This document shows, piece after piece, positions 26,348-35,825 of a stretch of DNA of 64,000 nt. A program made the position numbers and the translations under genes. The stretch comes from Halodurantibacterium daqingensis. GTDB lineage: Bacteria > Pseudomonadota > Alphaproteobacteria > Rhodobacterales > Rhodobacteraceae. Numbering within the stretch: the stretch's first letter is position 1; each line of letters starts with the position of its first letter. Below the pieces are notes generated by a model, which saw only the letters and a program-made list of their open reading frames with translations, did not search any database and was not told the DNA's origin. Location: NCBI RefSeq assembly GCF_042666235.1, contig NZ_JBHTFQ010000001.1, forward strand, positions 496,001 through 560,000. Direction: 5' to 3'.

Positions 26348-27403
26348 ATGGCAATGGCCGATGTGACAGTGCACGGGGCGGGCATCTTCGGCCTGTCCGT
26401 GGCCTGGGAATGCGCCCGCCGGGGCGCCCGTGTCAGGGTGATCGAGAAAACGGCAATCGGTGCAGGCTCCAGCGGGGGGCTTGTCGGCGCGCTGGCGCCG
26501 CATGTGCCCGAAAACTGGAACGACAAGAAGGCCTTTCAGCTGGAAAGCCTGCTGCTTGCCCCCGATTTCTGGGCCGGGGTGGCGGCGGCTTCGGGGCGGG
26601 ATCCGGGTTATGCCCGCACCGGGCGGCTGCAACCCCTGGCGGATGAGCACGCGGTGGAGCGCGCGCGGGCGCGGGCTGAGGAGGCGGCGCTTCTGTGGCG
26701 CGGTGCGGCGCAGTGGCGCGTGGTCGAGGCGGCCAGTTTCGGCACCTGGGCGCCTGCCAGCCCCACGGGCCTTCTGATCCACGACACGCTGAGCGCCCGT
26801 CTGCATCCCCGACAGGCCGGCGCCGCCCTTGCCGCGGCCATCCAGGCCCTTGGCGGCGAGATCGTGATCGGCACCATTCCGGAGACCGGCAAGCCGGATG
26901 GCGCTGTGCTTTGGGCGACCGGCGTCGAGGGGTTGGCCGATCTGGGTGCAGCGCTCAACCGTCCGCTGGGCACGGGCGTAAAGGGGCAGGCGCTGGCGCT
27001 TCGTCATGCGGCGCAGGATCTGCCGCAACTGTTCGTCGAGGGCCTTCACATCGTGCCGCATGGCGACGGCACGGTCGCGATCGGCTCGACCAGCGAGCGG
27101 GAGTTCAGCGACCCGTCCTCGACCGACGCGCAGCTTGACGTTCTGGAACAGCGCGCCCGTGCTGCCTGTCCGGTGCTGGCCGATGCGCCGGTGGTGGCGC
27201 GCTGGGCAGGCGTGCGGCCGCGCGCGCGAAGCAGGGCGCCCATGCTGGGCCATTGGCCCGGCCGGCCGGGGCACTTCATCGCCAATGGCGGCTTCAAGAT
27301 CGGCTTTGGCATGGCGCCGGGGGTGGCGCGGGTCATGGCCGACCTGTTGCTGGAAGGGCACGACCGCATCCCGCCGGAGTTCCGGGTCGAGGCGAGCCTC
27401 TGA
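26348..27403 (+). CDS. FAD-dependent oxidoreductase (DAO family), likely MnmC oxidase half
   Basis: 351-residue flavoprotein of the D-amino-acid oxidase/glycine oxidase fold. The dinucleotide-binding motif GAGIFGLSVAWECARRGA is at ~10-27, followed by IEKTAIGAGSSGGLVGALAP, which binds the flavin. The C-terminal part has GVRPRARSRAPMLG and NGGFKIGFGMAPGVA. Its head-to-head position with mnmD makes removal of the carboxymethyl group from cmnm5U34 (the MnmC oxidase reaction) the best guess; ThiO-like glycine oxidase is an alternative. ATGs at 26348 and 26354 are both possible. Confidence 0.8.
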   Translation: MAMADVTVHGAGIFGLSVAWECARRGARVRVIEKTAIGAGSSGGLVGALAPHVPENWNDKKAFQLESLLLAPDFWAGVAAASGRDPGYARTGRLQPLADEHAVERARARAEEAALLWRGAAQWRVVEAASFGTWAPASPTGLLIHDTLSARLHPRQAGAALAAAIQALGGEIVIGTIPETGKPDGAVLWATGVEGLADLGAALNRPLGTGVKGQALALRHAAQDLPQLFVEGLHIVPHGDGTVAIGSTSEREFSDPSSTDAQLDVLEQRARAACPVLADAPVVARWAGVRPRARSRAPMLGHWPGRPGHFIANGGFKIGFGMAPGVARVMADLLLEGHDRIPPEFRVEASL

Positions 27404-27472
27404 TCGCGCGGCGCGCCCTCTTGCCCCGCTCCGACCCTTGACGCAGAGTGGCGCGAAACAGCGGGAAGGTGC

Positions 27473-29137
27473 ATGATGATGCGACACGGCGGAAAGATCC
27501 TTGCGGATCAACTGGCAATCCATGGGGTGCGGCGGGTGTTCTCGGTTCCGGGCGAGAGCTTTCTGGCCGCATTGGACGGCTTGCATGACAGCGGGATCGA
27601 AAACATCGTCTGCCGTCACGAAGGCGGCGCGGCGATGATGGCCGAAGCGCATGGCAAGCTGACCGGCCAGCCGGGCATCGTCTTTGTCACCCGGGGACCG
27701 GGGGCGACCAATGCCTCGGCCGGGGTGCATGTGGCGCGTCAGGACAGCACGCCGATGATCATGTTTGTCGGCCAGATCGCCCGCGCCCATCGTGACCGCG
27801 AAGCCTTTCAGGAGGTGGATTACCGCGCCTTCTTCGGCGGCATCGCCAAATGGGCAACCGAAATCGACCAGATCGAGCGTCTGCCCGAATACATCAGCCG
27901 CGCCTTCCATGTGGCGACCTCGGGGCGGCCTGGGCCGGTTGTGCTGGCCCTGCCCGAAGACATGCTGAGCGGCAGCGCCGAGGTGCCCGACATTCCGGCC
28001 CGTGCCGTGCAGCCCGCCTCGGTCTGCGAGGACCAGATCGACGCGCTGCTGGAGCGGCTTGCCCAGGCGCAACGGCCGCTGGTCATCGCAGGCGGGTCGG
28101 TCTGGTCAAGCGCCGCGGCCGAAGGGCTGGCTGCGTTCGCCCGCGCCTTCGATCTGCCGGTTGCGGTCAGCTTCCGTCGGCAGGACCGGATGGACAACCG
28201 CCACCCCAACTATGTGGGCGATCTGAGCGTGGGCATGAACCCGCGCCTTGCGCAGCGCCTGCGCGAGGCCGATTGCCTGTTGATCCTCGGCTCTCGCTTT
28301 GGCGACATCGCGACCAATGGTTACGAACTGGTGGACCCGGCCGCTCCGGGCAAGACCATCCTGCATGTGCATTCCGATCCTGATGAACTGGGCCGGGTCT
28401 GGCGCCCGGATCTGGCCATTGCCGCCCCGGCACCCGACGTGATCGCGCGGCTTGCGGGCCGCGCAGGGCCGGGGCAGCCGGTCTGGTCGGGATGGACCCG
28501 TGCCGCGCGCGCCGATTACGAGGCCTGGACACAGCCCGTGCCGACGCCCGGCGCCGTGCAGCTGGAGCAGGTGATGCGCTGGCTGAGCGACCATCTGCCC
28601 GAAGATGCGATCGTCACCAACGGTGCCGGAAACTACGCCGCCTTCCTGCATCGCTATTATCGTGCGCGGGCCTTTCCGGCGCAGCTTGCGCCCACCAGCG
28701 GCAGCATGGGCTATGGCTTTCCGGCCGCGATTTCGGCCAAGCTGGAACATCCGGGCCGCACCGTGATCTGCATGGCCGGCGACGGCTGCTTCCAGATGAC
28801 GCTGAACGAGATGTCCACGGCCCGCCAGCATGACGCTGCGGTCATCACCATCGTGGCGAACAACGGGCGCTATGGCACGATCCGCATGCATCAGGAACGG
28901 CATTATCCCGGCCGGGTCAGTGGCACCGATCTGTTCAACCCCGATTACGCGGCGCTTGCGCGGGCCTATGGCGGCCACGGCGAAGTGGTCGAGCGGACCG
29001 AGGATTTCGCGGATGCCTTTGCCCGGGCCGAGGCTTCGGGCCTGCCCTCGGTGATCGAGTTGCGGCTGGACCCCGACATGCTGACCCCGGGCAAGACCCT
29101 GAGCGAAACCCGCGCCGAGGCGTTGGCCGGCGCCTGA
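27473..29137 (+). CDS. thiamine-diphosphate-dependent enzyme (acetolactate synthase-like)
   Basis: 554-residue ThDP enzyme of the pyruvate oxidase/decarboxylase superfamily with the standard three domains: pyrimidine-binding (~1-165; activating Glu in CRHEGGAAMMAEAHGK), central (~190-320) and ThDP-binding (~370-530; GDGCFQMTLNEMSTA metal/diphosphate motif, ANNGRYGTIRMHQE). It resembles the acetolactate synthase large subunit but has no adjacent small subunit, so it may be another 2-oxo acid decarboxylase or carboligase. ATG ATG ATG at 27473-27481 leaves the exact start open. Followed by a perfect 16-bp hairpin. Confidence 0.88.
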   Translation: MMMRHGGKILADQLAIHGVRRVFSVPGESFLAALDGLHDSGIENIVCRHEGGAAMMAEAHGKLTGQPGIVFVTRGPGATNASAGVHVARQDSTPMIMFVGQIARAHRDREAFQEVDYRAFFGGIAKWATEIDQIERLPEYISRAFHVATSGRPGPVVLALPEDMLSGSAEVPDIPARAVQPASVCEDQIDALLERLAQAQRPLVIAGGSVWSSAAAEGLAAFARAFDLPVAVSFRRQDRMDNRHPNYVGDLSVGMNPRLAQRLREADCLLILGSRFGDIATNGYELVDPAAPGKTILHVHSDPDELGRVWRPDLAIAAPAPDVIARLAGRAGPGQPVWSGWTRAARADYEAWTQPVPTPGAVQLEQVMRWLSDHLPEDAIVTNGAGNYAAFLHRYYRARAFPAQLAPTSGSMGYGFPAAISAKLEHPGRTVICMAGDGCFQMTLNEMSTARQHDAAVITIVANNGRYGTIRMHQERHYPGRVSGTDLFNPDYAALARAYGGHGEVVERTEDFADAFARAEASGLPSVIELRLDPDMLTPGKTLSETRAEALAGA

Positions 29138-29463
29138 ACCGGTGGCGCTGCACGCCCGGCGGAGCCGGGCGTGCAGCGCGGACATTGTTCGTCATGGTTC
29201 CCGGTGGCCTTGGCAGGCGATTGTTACGCGCAGGGCAAGGCGTAACGGCCGGACGGGCTTGCTTTCGGCAGACTGCCGGGACCTCCGCGTTACGCGTTTC
29301 CCTCCGACACGGGAGGTTCAGCGTCACTGCCGCCGGGTTCGGACGAAGGATCAGGCACGTCCCGCGCCCAGATGCTGCGTTGCTGGTGGACCGGGCGCGG
29401 TGCCGAATGGCACCGCCGTGGCTGCCTGTGGTGGCTTTGAATGTGCTCGCGCTCCCGATGCGA
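29138..29463. other. gene-free interval between the ThDP enzyme and the GNAT gene
   Basis: Contains the long hairpin at 29145-29179 near its left end. Beyond it I see no open frame with a ribosome site and no repeat. Confidence 0.5.
29145..29179 (+). terminator. long perfect stem-loop after the ThDP enzyme gene
   Basis: Perfect 16-bp inverted repeat (GCGCTGCACGCCCGGC and its complement) around a 3-base GGA loop, 8 bases after the stop. No T-tract follows, so it is either a transcript-end stabiliser or a weak terminator; it may serve both strands. Confidence 0.6.
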
Positions 29464-29925
29464 TCAGGGGGCGGTGAGGGTCTTTTCCATGAACAGGTTC
29501 GACGGGATGTCGGGATAGCCGCCGAAGGGCGGGCAGGGGCGATAGCCCATCGCCTGGTAGAGGGCGCAGGCCGCCGCAAGGGCCGGTCCGGTCTCGAGCC
29601 GCAGGACCGGAAGGCCCAGCGCGCGCGCACGGGCTTCCAGGGCCTCCATCAGCGCGCGACCGATTCCCCTCCCGCGGGCTCGGTCGCGCAGGAACAGGCG
29701 CTTGACTTCGCCATAGCTGTCCATGTTCACCAGCGCGACGCAGCCCAGCGGCCCCTCATCATCGGCGGCGACCAGGAAGGTCGTGTTCGGGGTGGCAAGC
29801 TCTTCCGCGGAAAAGCTGAAGATCTCCTCGGGGGGGAAGACGGATTGCAGGAAGTGCTGGCTGTCGTCGATCAGGGCGCGGCTTTTGGGTGTAAGTGGCG
29901 ACGAGGCTGTGATCGTGTAGCGCAT
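29464..29925 (-). CDS. GNAT family N-acetyltransferase
   Basis: 153-residue acetyl-CoA-dependent N-acetyltransferase. The pyrophosphate-binding motif A is DRARGRGIGRALMEALEARA (~80-99, Q/RxxGxG/A), preceded by the central strands with GCVALVNMDSYGEVKRLFLR. The end, ACALYQAMGYRPCPPFGGYP, is typical of small-molecule or peptide GNATs. The start at 29925 has GAAGG upstream. Substrate unknown. Confidence 0.9.
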   Translation of the reverse strand: MRYTITASSPLTPKSRALIDDSQHFLQSVFPPEEIFSFSAEELATPNTTFLVAADDEGPLGCVALVNMDSYGEVKRLFLRDRARGRGIGRALMEALEARARALGLPVLRLETGPALAAACALYQAMGYRPCPPFGGYPDIPSNLFMEKTLTAP

Positions 29926-30213
29926 GGGAGCCTTCGAGGGTGAGCGAGGGTGAACGTGCGATTGCCCGCTGTGACGGACGGCGGCGGGGGCGCTCCCGCC
30001 CGTCTTCGGCGCGCAACGCGCCTCATCCCGTTGGGCCGTGCCGCGCTGCGCGCGGCGGACGCGCGAGCTCGCCTGTTCTGGTTCAGCCTCGTCTGAATGA
30101 CAAGAGATCTTGTGGATAAGCGCCTGCGCCCCGGGCAGATGTGGCGCTGTCCGGTTGACTTTGCCGGCCGCTTTCCCAAGGATAGCGGACTGCCCTGACT
30201 GACGGAACCGAAC

Positions 30214-33200
30214 TTGCGCTTTACCCGATTGCGGCTCAATGGCTTCAAGAGCTTTGTGGATCCCACCGATCTTGTGATCGCCGACGGGTTGACCGGGGTT
30301 GTCGGCCCGAACGGGTGTGGCAAGTCGAACCTGCTTGAGGCGCTGCGCTGGGTGATGGGTGAAAACCGCGCCTCGGCCATGCGCGGGGGCGGCATGGAAG
30401 ACGTGATCTTTGCCGGCACGGCCACCCGGTCGGCGCGGCACTACGCCGAGGTTGTGCTGACGCTGGACAATGCCGACCGCCGGGCCCCGGCGGGGTTCAA
30501 CGATGCCGATGCGCTTGAGATCGTGCGCCGGATCACCCGCGATGCGGGATCCGCCTACAAGGTCAACACCCGGGATGTGCGGGCCCGGGACGTGCAGATG
30601 CTGTTCGCCGATGCCTCGACCGGGGCGCATTCGCCGGCCCTGGTGCGGCAGGGGCAGATTTCGGAGCTGATCAACGCCAAGCCCAAGGCGCGCCGGCGCA
30701 TCCTGGAGGAAGCGGCGGGAATATCGGGCCTTTATCAGCGACGTCACGAGGCCGAGCTGCGCCTGAATGCCACCGAGACGAACCTTGCCCGGATCGAGGA
30801 TGTGACCGAGGCTCTTGCGGCACAGCTGCAATCGCTGGCCCGTCAGGCCCGTCAGGCCGCCCGCTACCGCGAGGTGGGCGCGGCGTTGCGGCGCGCCGAG
30901 GGGATGCTGCTGTTTCGCCGCTGGCGCGAGGCTGATTTGGCGCGCAGGCAGGCCGAGGAAACCGCCCGCGCGGCGGCGCAGCAGGCAGCAAGGGCCGAGG
31001 GGCAGGCGCGCGAGGACGCTGATTGCCGCGCTGTGGCAGAGCAGGCCCTGCCCCCGCTGCGCGAGGAGGAGGCGATTGCCGTGGCCGTCCTTCAACGCCT
31101 CGTTGCCCAACGGGACCTGCTTCACGACGAAGAAACGCGTGCCCATACCGCTCTGGAGGCGCTGCGCGCCCAGGTGGCGCAGATCGCGCGGGACATCGAT
31201 CGCGAGTCCGGGCTGAACCGCGACGCCGGTGACACGATCGCGCGGCTGGAGTGGGAGGGCGACCAGCTTGCCCGCGCGGCCGAAGGGCATGAAGAGCGGC
31301 TTGCCGGGGCGGCCGAGGCCGCGCGTGCTGCGGCCGCCATCCTGTCGGAGCGCGAAAGCACGCTGAGCGAGGTGACCGAGGATGTCGCGCGGCTGTCTGC
31401 CCGCCACCAGTCGGCGCATCGGCTGCTCGCGGATGTTAGGGCAACGCTTGAGCGGGCCGAACAGGAGGCGGCGCGCGCACGTTTGGCGCAGGAGGCCGCC
31501 GCATCGGCGCAGGCGCGCGCGGATGCGGATTTTGCCGCAGCCGAAGAAGCGCAGTGGGCCGCGCAGGATCTTGCCGGCGAAACCGAGGCGCGGCTGGCCG
31601 AGGCCGAAGGCGCGCGGGCCGAGGCGCAGGGCGCGGAATCCGAGGCCCGCGCCGCACGTTCCGGCGCCGAGGGTGAGGCCAATGCCCTGCGTGCCGAGTT
31701 TTCCGCCCTGTCGCGGCTGGTGAACCGAGAAGCGCAGGCGGGGGCGCAGCTTCTTGACCAGCTGCGTGTGGCACCGGGCTATGAGCAGGCGCTGGGCGCG
31801 GCGCTTGCCGATGATCTTCGTGCATCCGTCACCGAGGGCGCAGGATCGGGTTGGGTGACGCTGCCGGATTATGATCAGCAGCAGGCCCTGCCCGACGGCG
31901 CCCTGCCGCTTGCCGCGCATGTCACGGCGCCGCCGGTTCTGTCACGGCGGCTGGCGCAGATCGGCCTGGTCGATGCCGAACGAGGCGCGGCGCTTCAGTC
32001 GTCCCTTCGTCCCGGCCAGCGGCTGGTATCCCCTGGGGGGGATCTGTGGCGATGGGACGGGCTGCGGGCTGCGGCGGCGGATGCGCCCTCGGCCGCGGCG
32101 CTGCGGCTTCAGCAACTCAATCGACTTGCAGTGCTCGAGCGGGAGCTTGAAGAGGCGACCGCCCGTGCCGAAACCGCGCAGGCCGCGCATGAGGCGCGTC
32201 AGCTTCGGCTGGCCGAGCTTTCTCGCGCCGATCAGCAGGCGCGCGACGATCGGCGCGCAGCGGATGGGCGTCTGAGCGATGCGAATCGCGCCCTGTCGCG
32301 CGCCGAGGCCGACCGGTCGATCGCCGCGGGAAAGCTTGAGGCGGCGCGGCTTGCCCTTCGCCGCCACGAGGATGAGGCCGGGGCGGCCCGGCTGCGCCTT
32401 GCCGAGGCGGCGGCGGCGGTCGAGGATCTTGGCGATCTGGAGGCGGCACGGTCGCAGGTCGAGGCTGTGCGCATCGCTGTCGAGGCAGCCCGCATGACGA
32501 TGATGACCCGCCGGTCGGCTCATGACGAAGTTCGCCGCGAGGGCGAGGCACGGGTGCGCCGCGCGCAGGAAGTGGCCAGGGAGCTGGCCAATTGGCGCAA
32601 TCGGCTTGAGACCGCCGAGCGGCGCACGACCGATCTGGTGGCGCGCAAGGTTGCAGCCGAAGGCGATCTGGCCGAGGCGATGGCGGCACCTGCCGAGATC
32701 GCTGCGCGCCGCGCCGAACTGGCCGAAGCTGTCGCCGAGGCCGAGGCGCGGCGCGTGAATGCCGCCGAGGCTCTGATCCGGGCCGAGACGGCGCTGCAAG
32801 CGGCGCTTGGGTCCGAACGTGAGGCCGAGCGGCTGGCCGGCGAGGCGCGCGAGGCCCGCGCCCGGGCCGAGGCGCGGCTTGAGGCCGCCCTGGAAACCCG
32901 TGCCCTGGCAGCCGAACGGATCCGCGAGGACACCGAGCTGACGCCCGAAGCTCTTCTCGCAACGCTGGATGCAGAGCCGGAGGCGATGCCCGGGGTCGAG
33001 GATCTTGAGACCGAGGTGGCGCGCCTGCGCCGCGCGCGCGATGCGCTGGGCGCGGTGAACCTGCGCGCCGAAGAAGATGCACGCGAGGTGCAGGGCGAAT
33101 ACGATACGCTCAGTTCCGAAAAGGCCGATCTTGAGGAGGCCGTGAAGAAGCTGCGCTCGGGCATTGCCGGGCTGAACCGGGAGGGGCGAGAACGGCTGCT

Positions 33201-33666
33201 TGCGGCCTTCGAACAGGTGAACACCAATTTCGCCACGCTGTTCACCCATCTGTTCGGCGGGGGCGAGGCACGGCTCGTGCTGGTGGAATCCGACGATCCG
33301 CTTGAGGCAGGACTCGAGATCATGTGCCAGCCGCCGGGCAAGAAGCTGGCCACCTTGTCGCTTCTCTCTGGCGGGGAGCAGACGCTGACGGCGCTGGCGC
33401 TGATCTTTGGCGTGTTCCTTGCCAATCCTGCGCCGATCTGCGTGCTGGACGAGGTCGATGCGCCGCTGGATGATGCCAATGTCACCCGTTTCTGCGACCT
33501 GCTGGACGAAATGACCCGACGGACCGAAACCCGGTTTCTCATCATCACACACCACGCGGTGACGATGGCGCGAATGGACCGGCTGTTCGGGGTCACCATG
33601 GCTGAACAGGGGGTAAGCCAGCTCGTGAGCGTCGATCTGCGCAAGGCTGAAAGCCTGGTTGCCTAG
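30214..33666 (+). CDS. smc: chromosome segregation protein SMC
   Basis: Condensin-type ATPase organising the nucleoid, acting as a V-shaped dimer with ScpA/ScpB. 1150 residues: N-terminal ABC half with Walker A GPNGCGKSN (~33-41), a first coiled coil (~165-490), a hinge at ~500-610, a second coiled coil (~620-960) and the C-terminal half with signature LSLLSGGEQTLTALAL, Walker B ICVLDEVDAPLDDANV and the H-loop ITHHAVTM. The start is TTG at 30214, needed to include the KSF-containing first strand; no better start lies upstream. scpA and scpB are not in the window. Confidence 0.97.
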   Translation: MRFTRLRLNGFKSFVDPTDLVIADGLTGVVGPNGCGKSNLLEALRWVMGENRASAMRGGGMEDVIFAGTATRSARHYAEVVLTLDNADRRAPAGFNDADALEIVRRITRDAGSAYKVNTRDVRARDVQMLFADASTGAHSPALVRQGQISELINAKPKARRRILEEAAGISGLYQRRHEAELRLNATETNLARIEDVTEALAAQLQSLARQARQAARYREVGAALRRAEGMLLFRRWREADLARRQAEETARAAAQQAARAEGQAREDADCRAVAEQALPPLREEEAIAVAVLQRLVAQRDLLHDEETRAHTALEALRAQVAQIARDIDRESGLNRDAGDTIARLEWEGDQLARAAEGHEERLAGAAEAARAAAAILSERESTLSEVTEDVARLSARHQSAHRLLADVRATLERAEQEAARARLAQEAAASAQARADADFAAAEEAQWAAQDLAGETEARLAEAEGARAEAQGAESEARAARSGAEGEANALRAEFSALSRLVNREAQAGAQLLDQLRVAPGYEQALGAALADDLRASVTEGAGSGWVTLPDYDQQQALPDGALPLAAHVTAPPVLSRRLAQIGLVDAERGAALQSSLRPGQRLVSPGGDLWRWDGLRAAAADAPSAAALRLQQLNRLAVLERELEEATARAETAQAAHEARQLRLAELSRADQQARDDRRAADGRLSDANRALSRAEADRSIAAGKLEAARLALRRHEDEAGAARLRLAEAAAAVEDLGDLEAARSQVEAVRIAVEAARMTMMTRRSAHDEVRREGEARVRRAQEVARELANWRNRLETAERRTTDLVARKVAAEGDLAEAMAAPAEIAARRAELAEAVAEAEARRVNAAEALIRAETALQAALGSEREAERLAGEAREARARAEARLEAALETRALAAERIREDTELTPEALLATLDAEPEAMPGVEDLETEVARLRRARDALGAVNLRAEEDAREVQGEYDTLSSEKADLEEAVKKLRSGIAGLNREGRERLLAAFEQVNTNFATLFTHLFGGGEARLVLVESDDPLEAGLEIMCQPPGKKLATLSLLSGGEQTLTALALIFGVFLANPAPICVLDEVDAPLDDANVTRFCDLLDEMTRRTETRFLIITHHAVTMARMDRLFGVTMAEQGVSQLVSVDLRKAESLVA

Positions 33667-34623
33667 ATCGCTCCGGCCTTCGGCGCCTTCGCGGATGCCG
33701 CACGGTCTGACCAAAGGTCTCTGTGCGTCTGAGCGGAGCCTTGCTTGTGTCAGGTCCGTGTGCCGCCGTCCACGCACTGGCTGACGAATAGTGCCGATCC
33801 CAAGGCCCCGTGCCAGGTTTGCGCGCCGTGCGATGGTTCTGTCTCCTCGTTGCTGGCCTGACCGGAGGCCGGCGATCACCTGCCCCTGAGTCTGCCGCCC
33901 TTCCTTTCGTCCCGTATGGTCGCGTGAAGAGGTCAGGAGCGTCGTCATGCGGCGGCCGTGGAACCATTGGCTTTCGTCGCCGCCAACATCGCCTGGATGC
34001 CGCGCGATATCTTGCGAACATGCGGCTTCGGTGCCGACAGGCGGACCAGCCATGTGCCGGATCGGCCGAACGGGTGTTCGACGCGCCACGGCCGAATCCG
34101 GTCATCCGCAGGCGGGGCTGTCTGCTGGCCCATCGCCAACGTGCCCGGCCGCGCCTGCCCGCGCGAGGACTGTCCCGGAACAAGCTCCGCGCGGCAGTTT
34201 CACCCGCAGCCGGTGATCCGTGAACACTGCGATGTTCAGATGGCTGTGCGCCCATGCGGCGATGTCCGCATGCTCTGCAGCAGGCCTGATTGCCCCCGTT
34301 CGCGCGAGGTCATTGTCCCGTTTCGCGCAGGTGACTCGCGCTCGGCGATGCGCGCCAGCTGATCGGTTCGGTTCCGCAGGCGAGCTGTGGTAGCCCGTCC
34401 GTCCTGTTGCTGCGGATTCCCCGCGGAGCCGCTGCATGCCCTCGGGCGTCACACCTCCCAGCGTCGATGGTGGGCGCGCCGGCGAGGCGCGCTTGTCCCG
34501 CGCCCGGCGTCTGGCAGGCCTTGTCCCAGAGGCACGGGCACGGTTCAAGCTGCTGGGCCGGCGGTTCCACCCTTTCGGGTCCGTGCGCCCTCGCCCCTTG
34601 TGGGCGCCTGTCGCCGCACAGGC
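33667..34623. other. 957-bp gene-free interval after smc
   Basis: Unusually long non-coding stretch for this region. All frames are broken or have shuffled composition. A minus-strand frame ending near 33945 holds the short motif VEHPFG (see the separate pseudogene entry); otherwise I recognise nothing. Confidence 0.5.
33945..34139 (-). pseudogene. possible remnant of a DDE transposase C-terminus
   Basis: The frame contains RVEHPFG followed by about 35 residues (WLVRLSAPKPHVRKISRG, IQAMLAATKA). VEHPFG is a hallmark of the C-terminal DDE region in IS1182/IS5-type transposases, where it is followed by an aromatic-rich segment and a VLAYNLKR-like helix that MLAATKA loosely resembles. Upstream sequence is frame-broken and no terminal inverted repeats were found. 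Weak call resting on one motif. Confidence 0.28.
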
Positions 34624-35598
34624 TCAGCCGCGGTCGTGTGGCGCGTTGAAATCCAGATCCGGGTTGATCGGGATGATCCGGTTCGGATTGATCGTATCGT
34701 GGCTGTAATGGTAGTGGCGCACGATGTGATCGAAGCGCACGGTTTCCGCCACGCCCGGGCGTTGATACAGCGCCCGCGTATAGGACCAGAGCGCGGGATA
34801 GTCGATGATCCGCCGCCGATTGCACTTGAAGTGCAGGTGATAGACCGGATCAAACCGCACCAGGGTCGTGAAGGTGCGCCAGTCGGCCTCGGTCAGCTGG
34901 TCGCCGGCAAGATACCGGTTCCGGCCAAGATGATCCTCAAGCCAGTCAAGCGTATCGAATACGCCATGCACGGCCTCGTCATAGGCGGCCTGACTGGTGG
35001 CAAATCCGGCCTTATAGACGCCGTTGTTCAACCCGTCATAGACGCGGGTGTTGATCTCCTCGATCCGGTCGCGCAGGGATTCGGGCCAGTAGTCATCGGT
35101 GTTGCCGGTGATGCCGTCGAAGGCGCTGTTCAGCATCCGGATGATTTCGGCGCTTTCGTTCGACACGATGGTTCCGTGCTCCTTGTCCCAGAGGACCGGC
35201 ACGGTCACTCGCCCCGAAACATCCGGCTTGGCGCGGATGTAGATGTCGCGCAGGAAGGGCAGGCCGTACAGATCATCCCCGGTCGCGCCGGGGAAATCCT
35301 GTCCGAAGGTCCAGCCGTCCTTCAGCATGTCAGGATGAACTGCCGACACGCCGATATGCGGGGTCAGCCCCTTCAGCGCCCGGAATATGAGCGTCCGGTG
35401 TGCCCAGGGGCAGGCATAGGAGACATAGAGGTGATAGCGCCCCGAGGCGGCCGCGAACCCGCCTTCGCCCGAGGGGCCGGGGCTGCCGTCAGGGGTGATC
35501 CAGTTGCGAAACCGCGAGGTGGAGCGGACAAACCTGCCACCGGTGCTTTTCGTATCATACCATTCGGCGTTCCAGACGCCCTCGACCAACTGGCCCAT
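34624..35598 (-). CDS. glutathionyl-hydroquinone reductase (Xi-class glutathione S-transferase)
   Basis: Cytoplasmic 324-residue enzyme that removes glutathione from glutathionyl-hydroquinones, returning hydroquinone. The Xi-class signature YACPWAHRTLIFRALKGL (~58-75, catalytic Cys in CPWA) and the later IVSNESAEIIRML, ADWRTFTTLVRFDPVYHLHF and HYYHSH-like C-terminal segment (VRHYHYSHDT) all match the YqjG/ECM4 family. The ATG at 35598 has GGGAGG; the longer frame to 35751 is unsupported. Confidence 0.93.
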   Translation of the reverse strand: MGQLVEGVWNAEWYDTKSTGGRFVRSTSRFRNWITPDGSPGPSGEGGFAAASGRYHLYVSYACPWAHRTLIFRALKGLTPHIGVSAVHPDMLKDGWTFGQDFPGATGDDLYGLPFLRDIYIRAKPDVSGRVTVPVLWDKEHGTIVSNESAEIIRMLNSAFDGITGNTDDYWPESLRDRIEEINTRVYDGLNNGVYKAGFATSQAAYDEAVHGVFDTLDWLEDHLGRNRYLAGDQLTEADWRTFTTLVRFDPVYHLHFKCNRRRIIDYPALWSYTRALYQRPGVAETVRFDHIVRHYHYSHDTINPNRIIPINPDLDFNAPHDRG

Positions 35599-35825
35599 CT
35601 TGATCCTCCCGCTGCAATCCATGTTCTGACCGAGGGTAGCCCTTCCACGCCTCGCGTCCATTCCCGGCAACCGCAGAGGTCCGGCGCGCAAATGCACAGA
35701 GCGATGATGGAACCCGGGGACGGGCGCGGCGTTTTCCGGTCGGCGGGGCATGCAACGGTGCGAGTTTACTTGATTTTCACACTCTGCGGCCCATCCTGAA
35801 CAAAGAGGGAATCGGAGCTGCTGCC

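Noticed and set aside
26297..28072. N-terminal extension of mnmD
   Set aside because: The extension runs antisense through the FAD oxidoreductase and ThDP genes; the family N-terminus begins at 26296.
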